64,000 nucleotides of DNA from Streptomyces flavidovirens DSM 40150. Its GTDB lineage: Bacteria; Actinomycetota; Actinomycetes; Streptomycetales; Streptomycetaceae. A model generated the notes under the pieces. That model did not search any database. It saw nothing but the letters and a program-made list of their open reading frames with translations, and was not told where the DNA came from. The stretch is from the NCBI RefSeq assembly GCF_000429085.1, contig NZ_AUBE01000005.1, positions 356,291 to 420,290 of the forward strand. Direction: 5' to 3'. The translations under genes were made by a program, and so were the position numbers. This document shows, piece by piece, positions 1 to 7,845 of this stretch. Every line of letters begins with the position of its first letter. The first letter of the stretch is position 1.

Positions 1-380
1 GGAACACGCCGCCGCTGGCCGTGTGTCCGGGGCGGTTCGCCACGGCCGACCTGGAACTGGGAGGCCGGCACATCAAAACCGGAGACCTGCTCGTACTCGG
101 CCTGACGGCCGGGAACCTGGACCCGGAGATCCGGCCCGACGCGGGCGTCTCCGTCCAGGGGAACCAGGCGCATCTCGCGTTCAGCAGCGGTCCGCACGAG
201 TGCCCCGGCCAGAACGTCGGCCAGGCCATCATCGAGACGGCCGTCGACGTCCTGCTGCACCGGCTGCCCGGACTGCGCCTCGCCGCCCCCGCCGAGGAGC
301 TGACCTCCACCGCTTCGACGTGGGAGGCGCGACTGGACCGTATCCCGGTCGAGTTCGTGCCGCAGGCCGCCGGGGTCTGA
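1..380 (+). CDS. Cytochrome P450, C-terminal part (cut by window edge)
   Basis: This is the last ~126 codons of a cytochrome P450 monooxygenase; the 5' end lies outside the window and the frame is open from base 3. The heme-binding loop FSSGPHECPGQ matches F-x-x-G-x-x-x-C-x-G, so the Cys is the proximal heme ligand. A P-G-R-F stretch about 60 residues earlier fits the region before the heme loop. The gene converges on the terpene synthase gene, with 57 bp between the two stops, so it may oxidise the terpene product. That role is inference; substrate and P450 family cannot be read from this fragment. Confidence 0.93.
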   Translation, partial: NTPPLAVCPGRFATADLELGGRHIKTGDLLVLGLTAGNLDPEIRPDAGVSVQGNQAHLAFSSGPHECPGQNVGQAIIETAVDVLLHRLPGLRLAAPAEELTSTASTWEARLDRIPVEFVPQAAGV

Positions 381-437
381 CCGCTGCGCCCGCCGGCCGG
401 ACCGCCCCCGGGGCGGGATCCGGCCGGCGGCGGTGCG

Positions 438-1463
438 TCAGACCGTGAGCAGGTCGTCCAGGCAGCCGCGGCCCGCCAGTTCGGCGGCGGCCGCGGGTCC
501 CTTCTTCGCGGCGGCGTAACGGCCGGTGGTCAACGCCCATTCGTAATTGCCGCTGATCCAGTGCCGGATGGCTTCCACGCCCATCCACACCCGGTCGCGT
601 CCGTCGGCGTCCAGGCCGAGTTCGCCGCACATCGCGGGCACCCGCGCCTCCAGCCTCACGTACGTGTCGAGGCTCTCGACGGTCATCCGGAACGCCTCGG
701 CGGCGGCTTTCTCCCACGAGTACCCGCGCTCGCGGTGGAGCACGGCGATCAGGTTGTGGCCGTCGCCCCGGCGTTTCTCCCGCTCGAAGGAGTGGATGTC
801 GTTCATGAAGCCGATGGTGTCCGCGGCGGCGTCCCGCAGCCCCTCCATGACCGGGTGCGCCTGCGCCTGCGCGGGAACCTCGAAGCGGCGGCTGCGCTCG
901 CCCGCGTCGATGCTGTGATGGATGCCCACCGTGCGCCTGCGGAACGCGGTGTACGGGCCGACGCCGAGCAGGGTGCCACGGGCGGCCAGGTCGACCTCCT
1001 CGGCGTGCGCGGCGAGAAAGCGTCCCCAGGAGGCGGCGAAACGGGTGCACCAGGTCAGCGACATGCCGTCGGAGAGCTGTTCCCAGACCTCGGCCCAGGC
1101 GAGCGTGATCGGGCAGATGACGCGCGGGCGTGTACCGGCGGGGCGCAGCGGGGTCACGATGAGTTCCCTGGCGACCTCCGTCACCCGGTCGGCGCGGTCG
1201 GGGCTCGCCGCGTCGAACTGGTCGTCGAAGAGGAAGGCCAGCGAGAACCAGTTCATCAGGACGACCATGTCGTCGGGCGACGCGTGCGGGTAGGTACGTA
1301 TCGCGGCCTGCGGCAGGTCCCAGGACTGATACTCCTCGAAACCGGCCTGGCTCCTGACGAGTCCCATGTCCCGGACCCATCGCAGATGCTGTTCCCTCGC
1401 GTACTCCAGGTGTGCGCTGACCGGGGTGGTGAAGGGGAGATCGAAACGGACGTCCTGCGGCAC
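438..1463 (-). CDS. Class I terpene synthase (terpene cyclase)
   Basis: 341 residues, a usual length for a bacterial single-domain sesquiterpene cyclase. The aspartate-rich Mg-binding motif DDQFD lies at residues ~80-84. The NSE triad NDIHSFERE lies at ~221-229, with a basic run after it. An R-Y pair near residue 310 (TGRYAAAKKG) corresponds to the pyrophosphate-sensing pair. The N-terminus (MPQDVRFDLP) resembles pentalenene-synthase-type enzymes. It should ionise a prenyl diphosphate, probably farnesyl diphosphate, and cyclise it; the product cannot be predicted. It is convergent with the P450 and transcribed in the same direction as the ABC exporter, 279 bp downstream of it. No other terpene genes are visible. 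Confidence 0.93.
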   Translation of the reverse strand: MPQDVRFDLPFTTPVSAHLEYAREQHLRWVRDMGLVRSQAGFEEYQSWDLPQAAIRTYPHASPDDMVVLMNWFSLAFLFDDQFDAASPDRADRVTEVARELIVTPLRPAGTRPRVICPITLAWAEVWEQLSDGMSLTWCTRFAASWGRFLAAHAEEVDLAARGTLLGVGPYTAFRRRTVGIHHSIDAGERSRRFEVPAQAQAHPVMEGLRDAAADTIGFMNDIHSFEREKRRGDGHNLIAVLHRERGYSWEKAAAEAFRMTVESLDTYVRLEARVPAMCGELGLDADGRDRVWMGVEAIRHWISGNYEWALTTGRYAAAKKGPAAAAELAGRGCLDDLLTV

Positions 1464-1742
1464 TCGGGTGCTCCTTGGTGGGGGGAGGCGCGCAGGTCCC
1501 CCCGCCTGCGAGCGAAACGGTTTGTCATGCTCATTGATCGAATGGCGCTACCAGCCTGCCCCGCGCGTAAACGATCTATGCCGGAAGGATCGATTCTGCA
1601 AGATCCGGCAGGATGGAGTGATGACCACGGGGGAGACTCCCCGGCTGTGGACCAGCCGGGAACGCGCCCGGAACGCGAGTCCGTGGACCCGGCGTGCGGG
1701 CGCCGGGTCCACGTTCACGTGATCAGCGGGGGCCGAGTGGGC

Positions 1743-3677
1743 TCACCGGTCCTGGGACAGGGCGTACAGCTCCGAGAACAGGCCTCCTTCGGCGCGCACC
1801 AGCTCATCGAAGCTGCCTTCCTCCCGGATGCGGCCCTTGTCGAGTACGAGGATCCGGTCCGCCATACGGACGTTCTCCAGCCGGTGGGTGACGACGAGGG
1901 TGATGCGGTCCGGTGCCATCTCCCGCAGCGCGTTGAAGATCTGGTGTTCGCCGCGGGCGTCCATCTCGCTCGTGGGCTCGTCGAGGATGAGGAATCCCGG
2001 CCGCCGGTACAGCGCGCGCCCGCACGCGAGCCGCTGCCACTGCCCGCCGGACAGTTCGTGGCCGCCCCACAGCGACCGGGCGAGCAACGTGTCCAGCCCG
2101 TCCGGGAATTCGGCCACAGCCTCGCTCATGCCGACCCGCTCGACGGCCTCCCAGACCAGTTCGTCGCCGTGCCGGCGGGGCTGGCCGAGCGTGATGTTCT
2201 CCCTCACCGCGAGCGGCCAGTGCCCGTTCGTCTGGGGTACGAGCCCGATGTGACCCCACACCGATTCGGCGTCCGCCACGGCCAGATCGGTGCCGTCCCA
2301 CAGCACGCGGCCGCCGGTGGGCAGAGTGAGCCCGGTCAGCAGGCGTACGAGCGTGGACTTGCCGGCGCCGTTCTCCCCGACCAGCGCGACCACCTCTCCG
2401 CGGCGGAGGGTGAGCGACACGGGGTGCAGCGCCGGCGCGGTCTTCTTCGGGTAGGTGAACGACGCCTCGTCGAGCCGGATCTCCTGCGGAGCCCGCACGG
2501 TGACGCTGCCGCGCCGGGTGGTCGTCTCGCGGGCCTGCGCGAGGAACTGGTGATAGTCGTCGAGATAGAGACCGTGGTGGAACATGGCCGCCCCGTACCT
2601 GACGATCGAGTTGAGCGCCCGGCCCGCGGTCTGCGAGGCCACGATCGCCGTGCCGGCGATGGCGAGCCCCATCCGCCCGGACAGCACCAGCCCGGCGAGA
2701 GAGGCCCACATGCCCACGATGAACACGCCGCTCAGCGCCGCTGCGGCCAGGTTGACGCGCAGGTACCGCGGCGCCGCCGCGAGCGCCTTGCCCTCGATGC
2801 GGTCGCACATCGTGCGGTACCAGAAGTGCAGGTAGGGGCGCATGGTGTTGGCGCGCAGCTCGTCCGCGAGCGTCGGCGTCGTCAGATACCAGCGCATCAT
2901 CCCCCGGACGTTGCGCGCGGAGACCGACGCGTCGAACACGCGGTAGTCGATACGGGCGGCGATCACGCCGCCAAGACCGCGCGGGACGACCGACAGCATG
3001 AGCACCACGAGCAGAAGCGGGTGCAGAACAGTGAGCACGGAGGCGGCGGAGACGAGCTGCACGAAGCCGTTCGTCAGCGTCTTGGCGTCCTCCGCGATGT
3101 CGGCGGCCCGCAGCGCACCGATCTCGGCGGCCTGGCTCCGGTCGGTGAAACCCTCCTGGTCGTACGTCGACAGCTCGACCTTCATGTGCAGGTCCACCAT
3201 CGTCAGATCGGCCGCGGACGCCACCTGGGGGTTGAGGCGGCGCGTCGCCCAGTCGGCCAGGATCCACGACAGCGCTCCCGCCGCCAGCGCGACGGCTGCG
3301 ACGATCAGCGCCGGACGCGCCTCGTGAAGCCCGACCCTGGCGTCGACGGATCCGAAGAGCGGACCCATGGCCCTGGCGACGGCCGTGAGCATCACGGCCG
3401 TACCGATCCCTGACAGTAACTGGCACACCAGAACGGTGACGACCATGCGCCGGTCCACCGACCAGGCGAGCCGGAAGGTCTGGCCGAGTGCTCCAGGAAT
3501 GCGCCGCGCCATTTCCCACAGCGTGGCTCCCTGCATGGCGTTGCCGTGGACGCGCCCGTTGTAGCTGAGTTCGGGCGGCGCGGGCGGCTGAGGCCTGTCG
3601 TGCTGCTGCGCGGGGATCACGGCCTTGGGCGAGCCGGGACCGGCGCCACCGCTGTTGCCGCTTGCGGTGCTGCTCAA
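1743..3677 (-). CDS. ABC transporter, fused permease and ATP-binding domains
   Basis: 644 residues with an exporter-type membrane domain (six predicted spans, residues ~75-350) followed by an ABC ATPase. Visible motifs are the P-loop GENGAGKST, the signature LSGGQ, Walker B LILDEPTSEMD and the switch His in VVTHRLEN. There is no N-terminal peptidase domain. The start is a TTG five bases after GAGGAGG, and it overlaps the stop of the 57-codon ORF upstream (TTGA), which implies translational coupling. Such half-transporters act as dimers and export lipids, drugs or peptides. The substrate is unknown; the neighbouring terpene product or the coupled small peptide are both possible. Confidence 0.9.
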   Translation of the reverse strand: MSSTASGNSGGAGPGSPKAVIPAQQHDRPQPPAPPELSYNGRVHGNAMQGATLWEMARRIPGALGQTFRLAWSVDRRMVVTVLVCQLLSGIGTAVMLTAVARAMGPLFGSVDARVGLHEARPALIVAAVALAAGALSWILADWATRRLNPQVASAADLTMVDLHMKVELSTYDQEGFTDRSQAAEIGALRAADIAEDAKTLTNGFVQLVSAASVLTVLHPLLLVVLMLSVVPRGLGGVIAARIDYRVFDASVSARNVRGMMRWYLTTPTLADELRANTMRPYLHFWYRTMCDRIEGKALAAAPRYLRVNLAAAALSGVFIVGMWASLAGLVLSGRMGLAIAGTAIVASQTAGRALNSIVRYGAAMFHHGLYLDDYHQFLAQARETTTRRGSVTVRAPQEIRLDEASFTYPKKTAPALHPVSLTLRRGEVVALVGENGAGKSTLVRLLTGLTLPTGGRVLWDGTDLAVADAESVWGHIGLVPQTNGHWPLAVRENITLGQPRRHGDELVWEAVERVGMSEAVAEFPDGLDTLLARSLWGGHELSGGQWQRLACGRALYRRPGFLILDEPTSEMDARGEHQIFNALREMAPDRITLVVTHRLENVRMADRILVLDKGRIREEGSFDELVRAEGGLFSELYALSQDR

Positions 3678-3847
3678 CGTGGCCTCCTCGGGTGGGCGGT
3701 GCTGACGTACGACGCAACGACGACAACGAACCGGCTCAGGACGGCCTTCGCGTCAACCGGGCGCACGCGTCGGATGCGCGGGGTGGGGCCGTACTCGAAC
3801 ACGGAGTGTCCGCCGGCGGCACAGACGGCAGCGGGTACGGGATGCAT
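3674..3847 (-). CDS. 57-residue ORF translationally coupled to the ABC exporter
   Basis: ATG at 3847 follows a textbook AGGAGG with a 4-base spacer. The ORF runs 57 codons and its TGA overlaps the TTG start of the exporter by two bases. The peptide begins MHPVPAAVCAAGGHSVFEYG, has a basic middle (PRIRRVRPVDAK), then a hydrophobic stretch (AVLSRFVVVVASYVSTA) and the end HPRRPR. I do not recognise a family. It could be a ribosomal peptide precursor, a small membrane partner of the exporter or a coupling leader. No peptide-modifying enzyme is encoded nearby, which weakens the precursor idea. The longer in-frame start at 4102 lies inside the palindrome and has no ribosome site, so 3847 is preferred. 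Confidence 0.6.
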   Translation of the reverse strand: MHPVPAAVCAAGGHSVFEYGPTPRIRRVRPVDAKAVLSRFVVVVASYVSTAHPRRPR

Positions 3848-4072
3848 GGTTCCTCCTGGATCGCGGTGCACGCGGACTGGCGGTCGGACAACGCACCTGA
3901 TCAAGGCGGCGTAACGGGAGGCGCCGGGCGAACTCTCGCGCGGAGATTCGATTGCGCCGCCCGCTGCCGGTCGGCGTCCGGGATGCGCGGCTGTTATCCG
4001 GCGTTCGATCACCCGGAAGGGGCCGGGCACCCGATCAGGCGATTGGCTCGCCAAGCAGCCCAAGCCTGTCGC

Positions 4073-4099
4073 CATTTGCCTAAAGGCATTAGGCAAATG
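4073..4099. promoter_or_regulatory. Perfect 11-bp inverted repeat, likely TetR operator
   Basis: CATTTGCCTAA (4073-4083) is repeated as its exact reverse complement at 4089-4099, with a 5-bp AGGCA spacer. It lies 33 bp before the TetR start, in the divergent region shared with the 57-codon ORF and ABC exporter. The position and symmetry fit an autoregulatory operator that could also control the exporter operon. Confidence 0.75.
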
Positions 4100-4131
4100 C
4101 ATAATCGGTTACGCCGAATGAGAGGACGGGC

Positions 4132-4701
4132 ATGGTACGCGCAGGACTGACCCCGGAACGCCTGGCCCAGGGAGGGGCGGAGCTGGCCGACGAGGTCGGC
4201 TTCGACCAGGTGACCGTCTCGGCGCTCGCCCGGCGGTTCGATGTCAAGGTCGCGAGTCTGTACTCGCACCTGAAGAACTCCCAGGACCTCAGGACCCGGA
4301 TCGCCCTGCTCGCCCTGGAGGAACTCGCCGACCGGGGCGCGGCCGCTCTGGCCGGGCGGGCCGGCAAGGACGCCCTGGCCGCCTTCGCGAACGTCTACCG
4401 CGACTACGCCCGCGAGCATCCCGGCCGCTACGCCGCAGCCCGGTTCAGGCTGGACCCGGAGGCGGCGGCCGCCAGCGCCGGCGGGCGGCACGCGCAGATG
4501 ACGCGGGCGATCCTGCGCGGCTACGACCTGACGGAGCCGGACCAGACCCACGCCGTGCGGATGCTGGGCAGTGTCTTCCACGGCTACGTCAGCCTGGAGA
4601 TGGGCGGAGGCTTCAGCCACAGCGCCCCCGACTCGCAGGAATCGTGGGCACGGATCCTCGACGCCCTCGACGCCCTGCTGCGGAACTGGCCCGCGCCCTG
4701 A
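4132..4701 (+). CDS. TetR/AcrR family regulator with WHG-type C-terminal domain
   Basis: 189 residues. The N-terminal helix-turn-helix spans ~residues 8-50 (VTVSALARRFDVKVASLYSHL). The C-terminal half ends with HGYVSLEMGGGFSH, typical of the WHG / TetR_C_33 ligand-binding domain. GAGAGGA precedes the ATG by five bases. It is divergent from the small ORF and ABC exporter and has a perfect palindrome just upstream, so it probably represses itself and perhaps the exporter until a ligand binds. The ligand is unknown. The next gene on the same strand starts 111 bp downstream and encodes a hydrolase with no obvious link. Confidence 0.92.
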   Translation: MVRAGLTPERLAQGGAELADEVGFDQVTVSALARRFDVKVASLYSHLKNSQDLRTRIALLALEELADRGAAALAGRAGKDALAAFANVYRDYAREHPGRYAAARFRLDPEAAAASAGGRHAQMTRAILRGYDLTEPDQTHAVRMLGSVFHGYVSLEMGGGFSHSAPDSQESWARILDALDALLRNWPAP

Positions 4702-4812
4702 CCAGGGCCCGCACCAGCAGGAGGCCGTCGACCGGGCGGCCTACCGGCGAGTCAGGGCACCCCCGCCATCGAGTCAGGGCAACCCCACCATTTCGATCAA
4801 CAGGCTGAGGTC

Positions 4813-5997
4813 ATGGACACCACGCACCACTGGATCACCACGCCCATCACCGCGGAGCTCCTGCGCGGCGCCCTCGACCTGGAGCACACCGCGCACGGTG
4901 TGCTGCCGCACCGGCTGCCCGCCCGGGCCCGCGCCCAGTGCGCGGACGGGCAACTGGCCATGGCCGAGGCCCAGCCCTCCGGCGTACGACTGGTCTTCCG
5001 CACCCGCGCCACCGCCGTCGAACTGGACACGCTGCCCACCAAGCGCGTCTACGTGGGTGCCCCGCCCCGCCCGGACGGCGTGTACGACCTGCTCGTCGAC
5101 GGCCGCCTGACCGGCCAGGCGGGCGTGACCGGCGGCAACACCCTGACCATCGACATGACGACCGGCTCCGCCACGCACCGGCCCGGCCCGGCCGGCACCC
5201 TCCGCTTCACCGGACTGCCCGACGGCGACAAGGACGTCGAGATCTGGCTGCCGCACAACGAGACCACCGAACTGGTCGAGCTGCGCACCAACGCCCCCAT
5301 CGAGCCCGTACCGGACCGGGGCCGCAAGGTGTGGCTGCACCACGGCAGTTCGATCAGCCACGGCTCCGACGCCGCAAGCCCCACCACCACCTGGCCCGCA
5401 CTGGCCGCCTCCCTCGCCGGCGTGGAACTGATCAACCTGGGCCTGGGCGGCAGCGCCCTGCTCGACCCGTTCACCGCCCGCGCCCTTCGGGACACCCCCG
5501 CCGACCTCATCAGCATCAAGATCGGCATCAACCTGGTCAACACCGACCTGATGCGCCTGCGCGCGTTCACCCCCGCCGTCCACGGCTTCCTCGACACCAT
5601 CCGCGAAGGCCACCCCACCGCGCCGCTGCTCGTGGTCTCGCCCATCCTGTGCCCCATCCACGAGGAGACGCCCGGCCCCAGCGTCCCGGACTTCACCGCC
5701 CTCAGCGGCGGCCGACTGCGGTTCCGGGCCGCGGGCGATCCGGCGGAGCGGGCGAGCGGGAAGCTGGCCCTGGGTGTGATCCGCGACGAACTGGCCCGGA
5801 TCGTGCAGCAGCGGGCGGCCGAGGACCCGAACCTGTACCACCTCGACGGCCGTGACCTCTACGGGGAGGCCGACTCCGCCGAGCTGCCGCTGCCCGACGA
5901 GCTCCACCCGGACGCCGCCACCCACCGCCGCATCGGCGAACGCTTCGCCACGCTGGCCTTCACCGCCAACGGAGCCTTCACGGACGCCGGCGCCTGA
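4813..5997 (+). CDS. SGNH/GDSL hydrolase family protein
   Basis: 394 residues with no clear signal peptide. The N-terminal ~170 residues are a beta-rich carbohydrate-esterase-like domain. The catalytic half starts at HHGSSISHGS (~residue 175, block I with the Ser nucleophile). A Gly/Asn oxyanion block follows (NLGLGGSALLDP), and the chain ends with the D-x-x-H block DELHPDAATH. This order is that of two-domain GDSL esterases acting on acyl or acetyl groups. The substrate is unknown. It may be cotranscribed with the TetR gene upstream, but the 111-bp gap leaves room for a separate promoter. Confidence 0.85.
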   Translation: MDTTHHWITTPITAELLRGALDLEHTAHGVLPHRLPARARAQCADGQLAMAEAQPSGVRLVFRTRATAVELDTLPTKRVYVGAPPRPDGVYDLLVDGRLTGQAGVTGGNTLTIDMTTGSATHRPGPAGTLRFTGLPDGDKDVEIWLPHNETTELVELRTNAPIEPVPDRGRKVWLHHGSSISHGSDAASPTTTWPALAASLAGVELINLGLGGSALLDPFTARALRDTPADLISIKIGINLVNTDLMRLRAFTPAVHGFLDTIREGHPTAPLLVVSPILCPIHEETPGPSVPDFTALSGGRLRFRAAGDPAERASGKLALGVIRDELARIVQQRAAEDPNLYHLDGRDLYGEADSAELPLPDELHPDAATHRRIGERFATLAFTANGAFTDAGA

Positions 5998-6072
5998 AAC
6001 CGGTTCGTGCACACCGCTGTCGAAGGGGGTTCAGGGGCCCTCGGGTAATGGATGTGCGCATTGCCGTCTTGT

Positions 6073-6092
6073 TTGAGACACTGGCGTCTCAA
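6073..6092. promoter_or_regulatory. Inverted repeat TTGAGAC-N6-GTCTCAA before the efflux gene
   Basis: The two perfect 7-bp arms lie about 55 bp before the preferred start of the DHA2 transporter. The site does not resemble the palindrome next to the TetR gene at 4132, so a different regulator, encoded elsewhere, is likely. Confidence 0.5.
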
Positions 6093-6146
6093 GCGAGACC
6101 GTACGGTGTCACCAGGCACCCGCTGCACGACCCGAACAGGAACCCA

Positions 6147-7694
6147 ATGCACCCCGCCCCCGCCCGGCAAGACACCCGGGCTCAGCTCGATCCCCGGCGC
6201 TGGGCCGTCCTCACGATCCTCTCCGGCAGCCTGCTGCTGATCGCGATGGACACCACGATCCTCAACGTCGCCTTCCCCTCCCTCGTCGCCGACCTGCAGC
6301 CCAGCTCCGTGCAGCAACTGTGGACCATCGACGTGTACGCGCTCGCCCTGTCCGGTGTGCTGGTCACGGCCGGCGCGCTCGGCGACCGCTGGGGACGCAA
6401 GCGCATGCTGCTCATCGGCTTCGGCGTCTTCGCGCTCGCCTCGCTGATCGCCGTGTTCGCCACCGCGCCGTGGCAGGTCATCGCCGCCCGCGCACTGCTC
6501 GGCGTCGGCGGCGCGGCCATCATGCCGTCGACCCTGTCGATCCTGCGGCACGTCTTCACCGACGCCCGTGAGCGCGCCCTCGCGTACGCCGTCTGGGCCG
6601 CGGTCTTCGGCGGCGGCATGGCGCTCGGCCCGGTCGTGGGCGGTCTGCTCGTGGAGAAGAACGGCTGGCAGTCCGCGTTCCTGCTCAACGTGCCGGTCGC
6701 ACTGGCCGTCATCGCCTTCGGCCTGTGGCTGCTCCCCGAATCCCGTCAGCCGCGCCAGGGCCGCTGGGACTGGTGGGGCGTCGGCCAGTCGGTCGTCGGC
6801 ATGCTCGCCCTCGCGGGTGGCATCAAGCAGCTCGGCAAGGGCGGCCCCGCCGACCCCCTCGCGTGGACGCTGCTGGCCCTGGCCGCGGTCGCGCTGACCG
6901 TGTTTGTGCGCCGCCAGCTCAGGCTTGCCCAGCCGCTGTTGCAGGTACGGCTGTTCGCGAGCCGTTCGTTCAGCATCGCCGCCGCAGCGATCTTCCTCGG
7001 GATGATCGCGCTGGGCTCGGCGCTGTTCCTGATCACCCAGTGGTTCCAGTACGGCGAGGGCTACACCCCGCTGGAGGCCGGTATCCGGCTGCTTCCCGCG
7101 CCCCTCGGGCTCGTCGTCACCTCGCTCGTGACCCCTGCCCTGATGCACCGGCTCCCGATCCGTCACGTACTCGGCGGCGGCCTGCTGATGATGACCGCGG
7201 GCCTCGCGCTGCCCTGGATCTTCCACCGCACCGGCACCCTCGGCTACCCGTCCGTCGCCTTCGCGCTGGCCGTACTCGGCTGCGGCGTCGGCATCGCCAC
7301 CACGGTCGCCTCGGTGACCCTGATGGCCTCGGCCCCGGCGCGCGACGTCAGCGGCGCCGCCGCCATCGAGGAGACCTGCTACGAACTCGGCGCGGCGATG
7401 GGCGTCGCCATCCTGGGCAGCGTGGCCTCCGCCCTGTACCGGGCCCACCTGCCCGAACTCGGCCTGGACGGCGGGCAGACGGCGGCCGTACGCGACTCCG
7501 TGGGCGAGGCCGCGCACCTGGCCGGACAGACCGGCGGCCCGGCCGGGGCCGCACTGCTCGCAAAGGTCTCCGAGGCCTTCACCGCAGGCATGACGCCGAC
7601 GTTCCTGCTCGCCGCGGCGCTGCCCCTCGCGGCGGCGGCCCTCACCTGGGCGAAGATCCCCAAGGACCTCCGCCCGACCGAGAACGCGCACTGA
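6147..7694 (+). CDS. MFS transporter, DHA2 (EmrB/QacA) 14-span family
   Basis: 515 residues from the preferred ATG at 6147, which follows AGGAA at suitable spacing. An in-frame ATG at 6048 would add 33 residues unlike the family and would place the operator palindrome inside the gene. Motifs include MDTTILNVAFPSL in the first span, the antiporter loop GALGDRWGRKRML, and WRAVFGGGMALGP-like and motif C regions. The length and about 14 hydrophobic segments match drug:H+ antiporters. It probably exports a toxic compound or a metabolite; no substrate is indicated. Confidence 0.92.
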   Translation: MHPAPARQDTRAQLDPRRWAVLTILSGSLLLIAMDTTILNVAFPSLVADLQPSSVQQLWTIDVYALALSGVLVTAGALGDRWGRKRMLLIGFGVFALASLIAVFATAPWQVIAARALLGVGGAAIMPSTLSILRHVFTDARERALAYAVWAAVFGGGMALGPVVGGLLVEKNGWQSAFLLNVPVALAVIAFGLWLLPESRQPRQGRWDWWGVGQSVVGMLALAGGIKQLGKGGPADPLAWTLLALAAVALTVFVRRQLRLAQPLLQVRLFASRSFSIAAAAIFLGMIALGSALFLITQWFQYGEGYTPLEAGIRLLPAPLGLVVTSLVTPALMHRLPIRHVLGGGLLMMTAGLALPWIFHRTGTLGYPSVAFALAVLGCGVGIATTVASVTLMASAPARDVSGAAAIEETCYELGAAMGVAILGSVASALYRAHLPELGLDGGQTAAVRDSVGEAAHLAGQTGGPAGAALLAKVSEAFTAGMTPTFLLAAALPLAAAALTWAKIPKDLRPTENAH

Positions 7695-7793
7695 CGGCGC
7701 ACGGCGACACGCGGCCCCTACCCGTAGTACTTCAGAGCTACGCGCAAGGTCCACTCCCTGGTGGGACGCCGACCACAAGGCTTGATCCATAAC

Positions 7794-7830
7794 TTCCGTA
7801 CCGGAAGCACGCATGTCATCCGGTACGGAA
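7794..7830. promoter_or_regulatory. 12-bp inverted repeat made of two near-identical palindromes
   Basis: TTCCGTACCGGA (7794-7805) and TCCGGTACGGAA (7819-7830) are exact reverse complements separated by 13 bp. Each half is also nearly self-palindromic (TTCCG-TAC-CGGAA, TCCG-GTA-CGGA), so the site could bind two regulator dimers or form a hairpin. It sits just before the secreted hydrolase gene and argues for the later start at 7846. Confidence 0.55.
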
Positions 7831-7845
7831 GGACCCCCACCCGCC

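Noticed and set aside
561..3413. 950-codon open frame on the plus strand
   Set aside because: Antisense to the terpene synthase and ABC exporter, no ribosome site, composition of a GC-rich shadow frame, and no recognisable domain.
3674..3847. Lanthipeptide or lasso precursor
   Set aside because: No LanM, LanKC, radical SAM, lasso cyclase or protease gene is present in the flanking sequence, so a named peptide class cannot be supported.
3674..4102. Longer version of the small ORF before the exporter
   Set aside because: Its ATG lies inside the palindrome and lacks a ribosome site; the ATG at 3847 has a perfect one.
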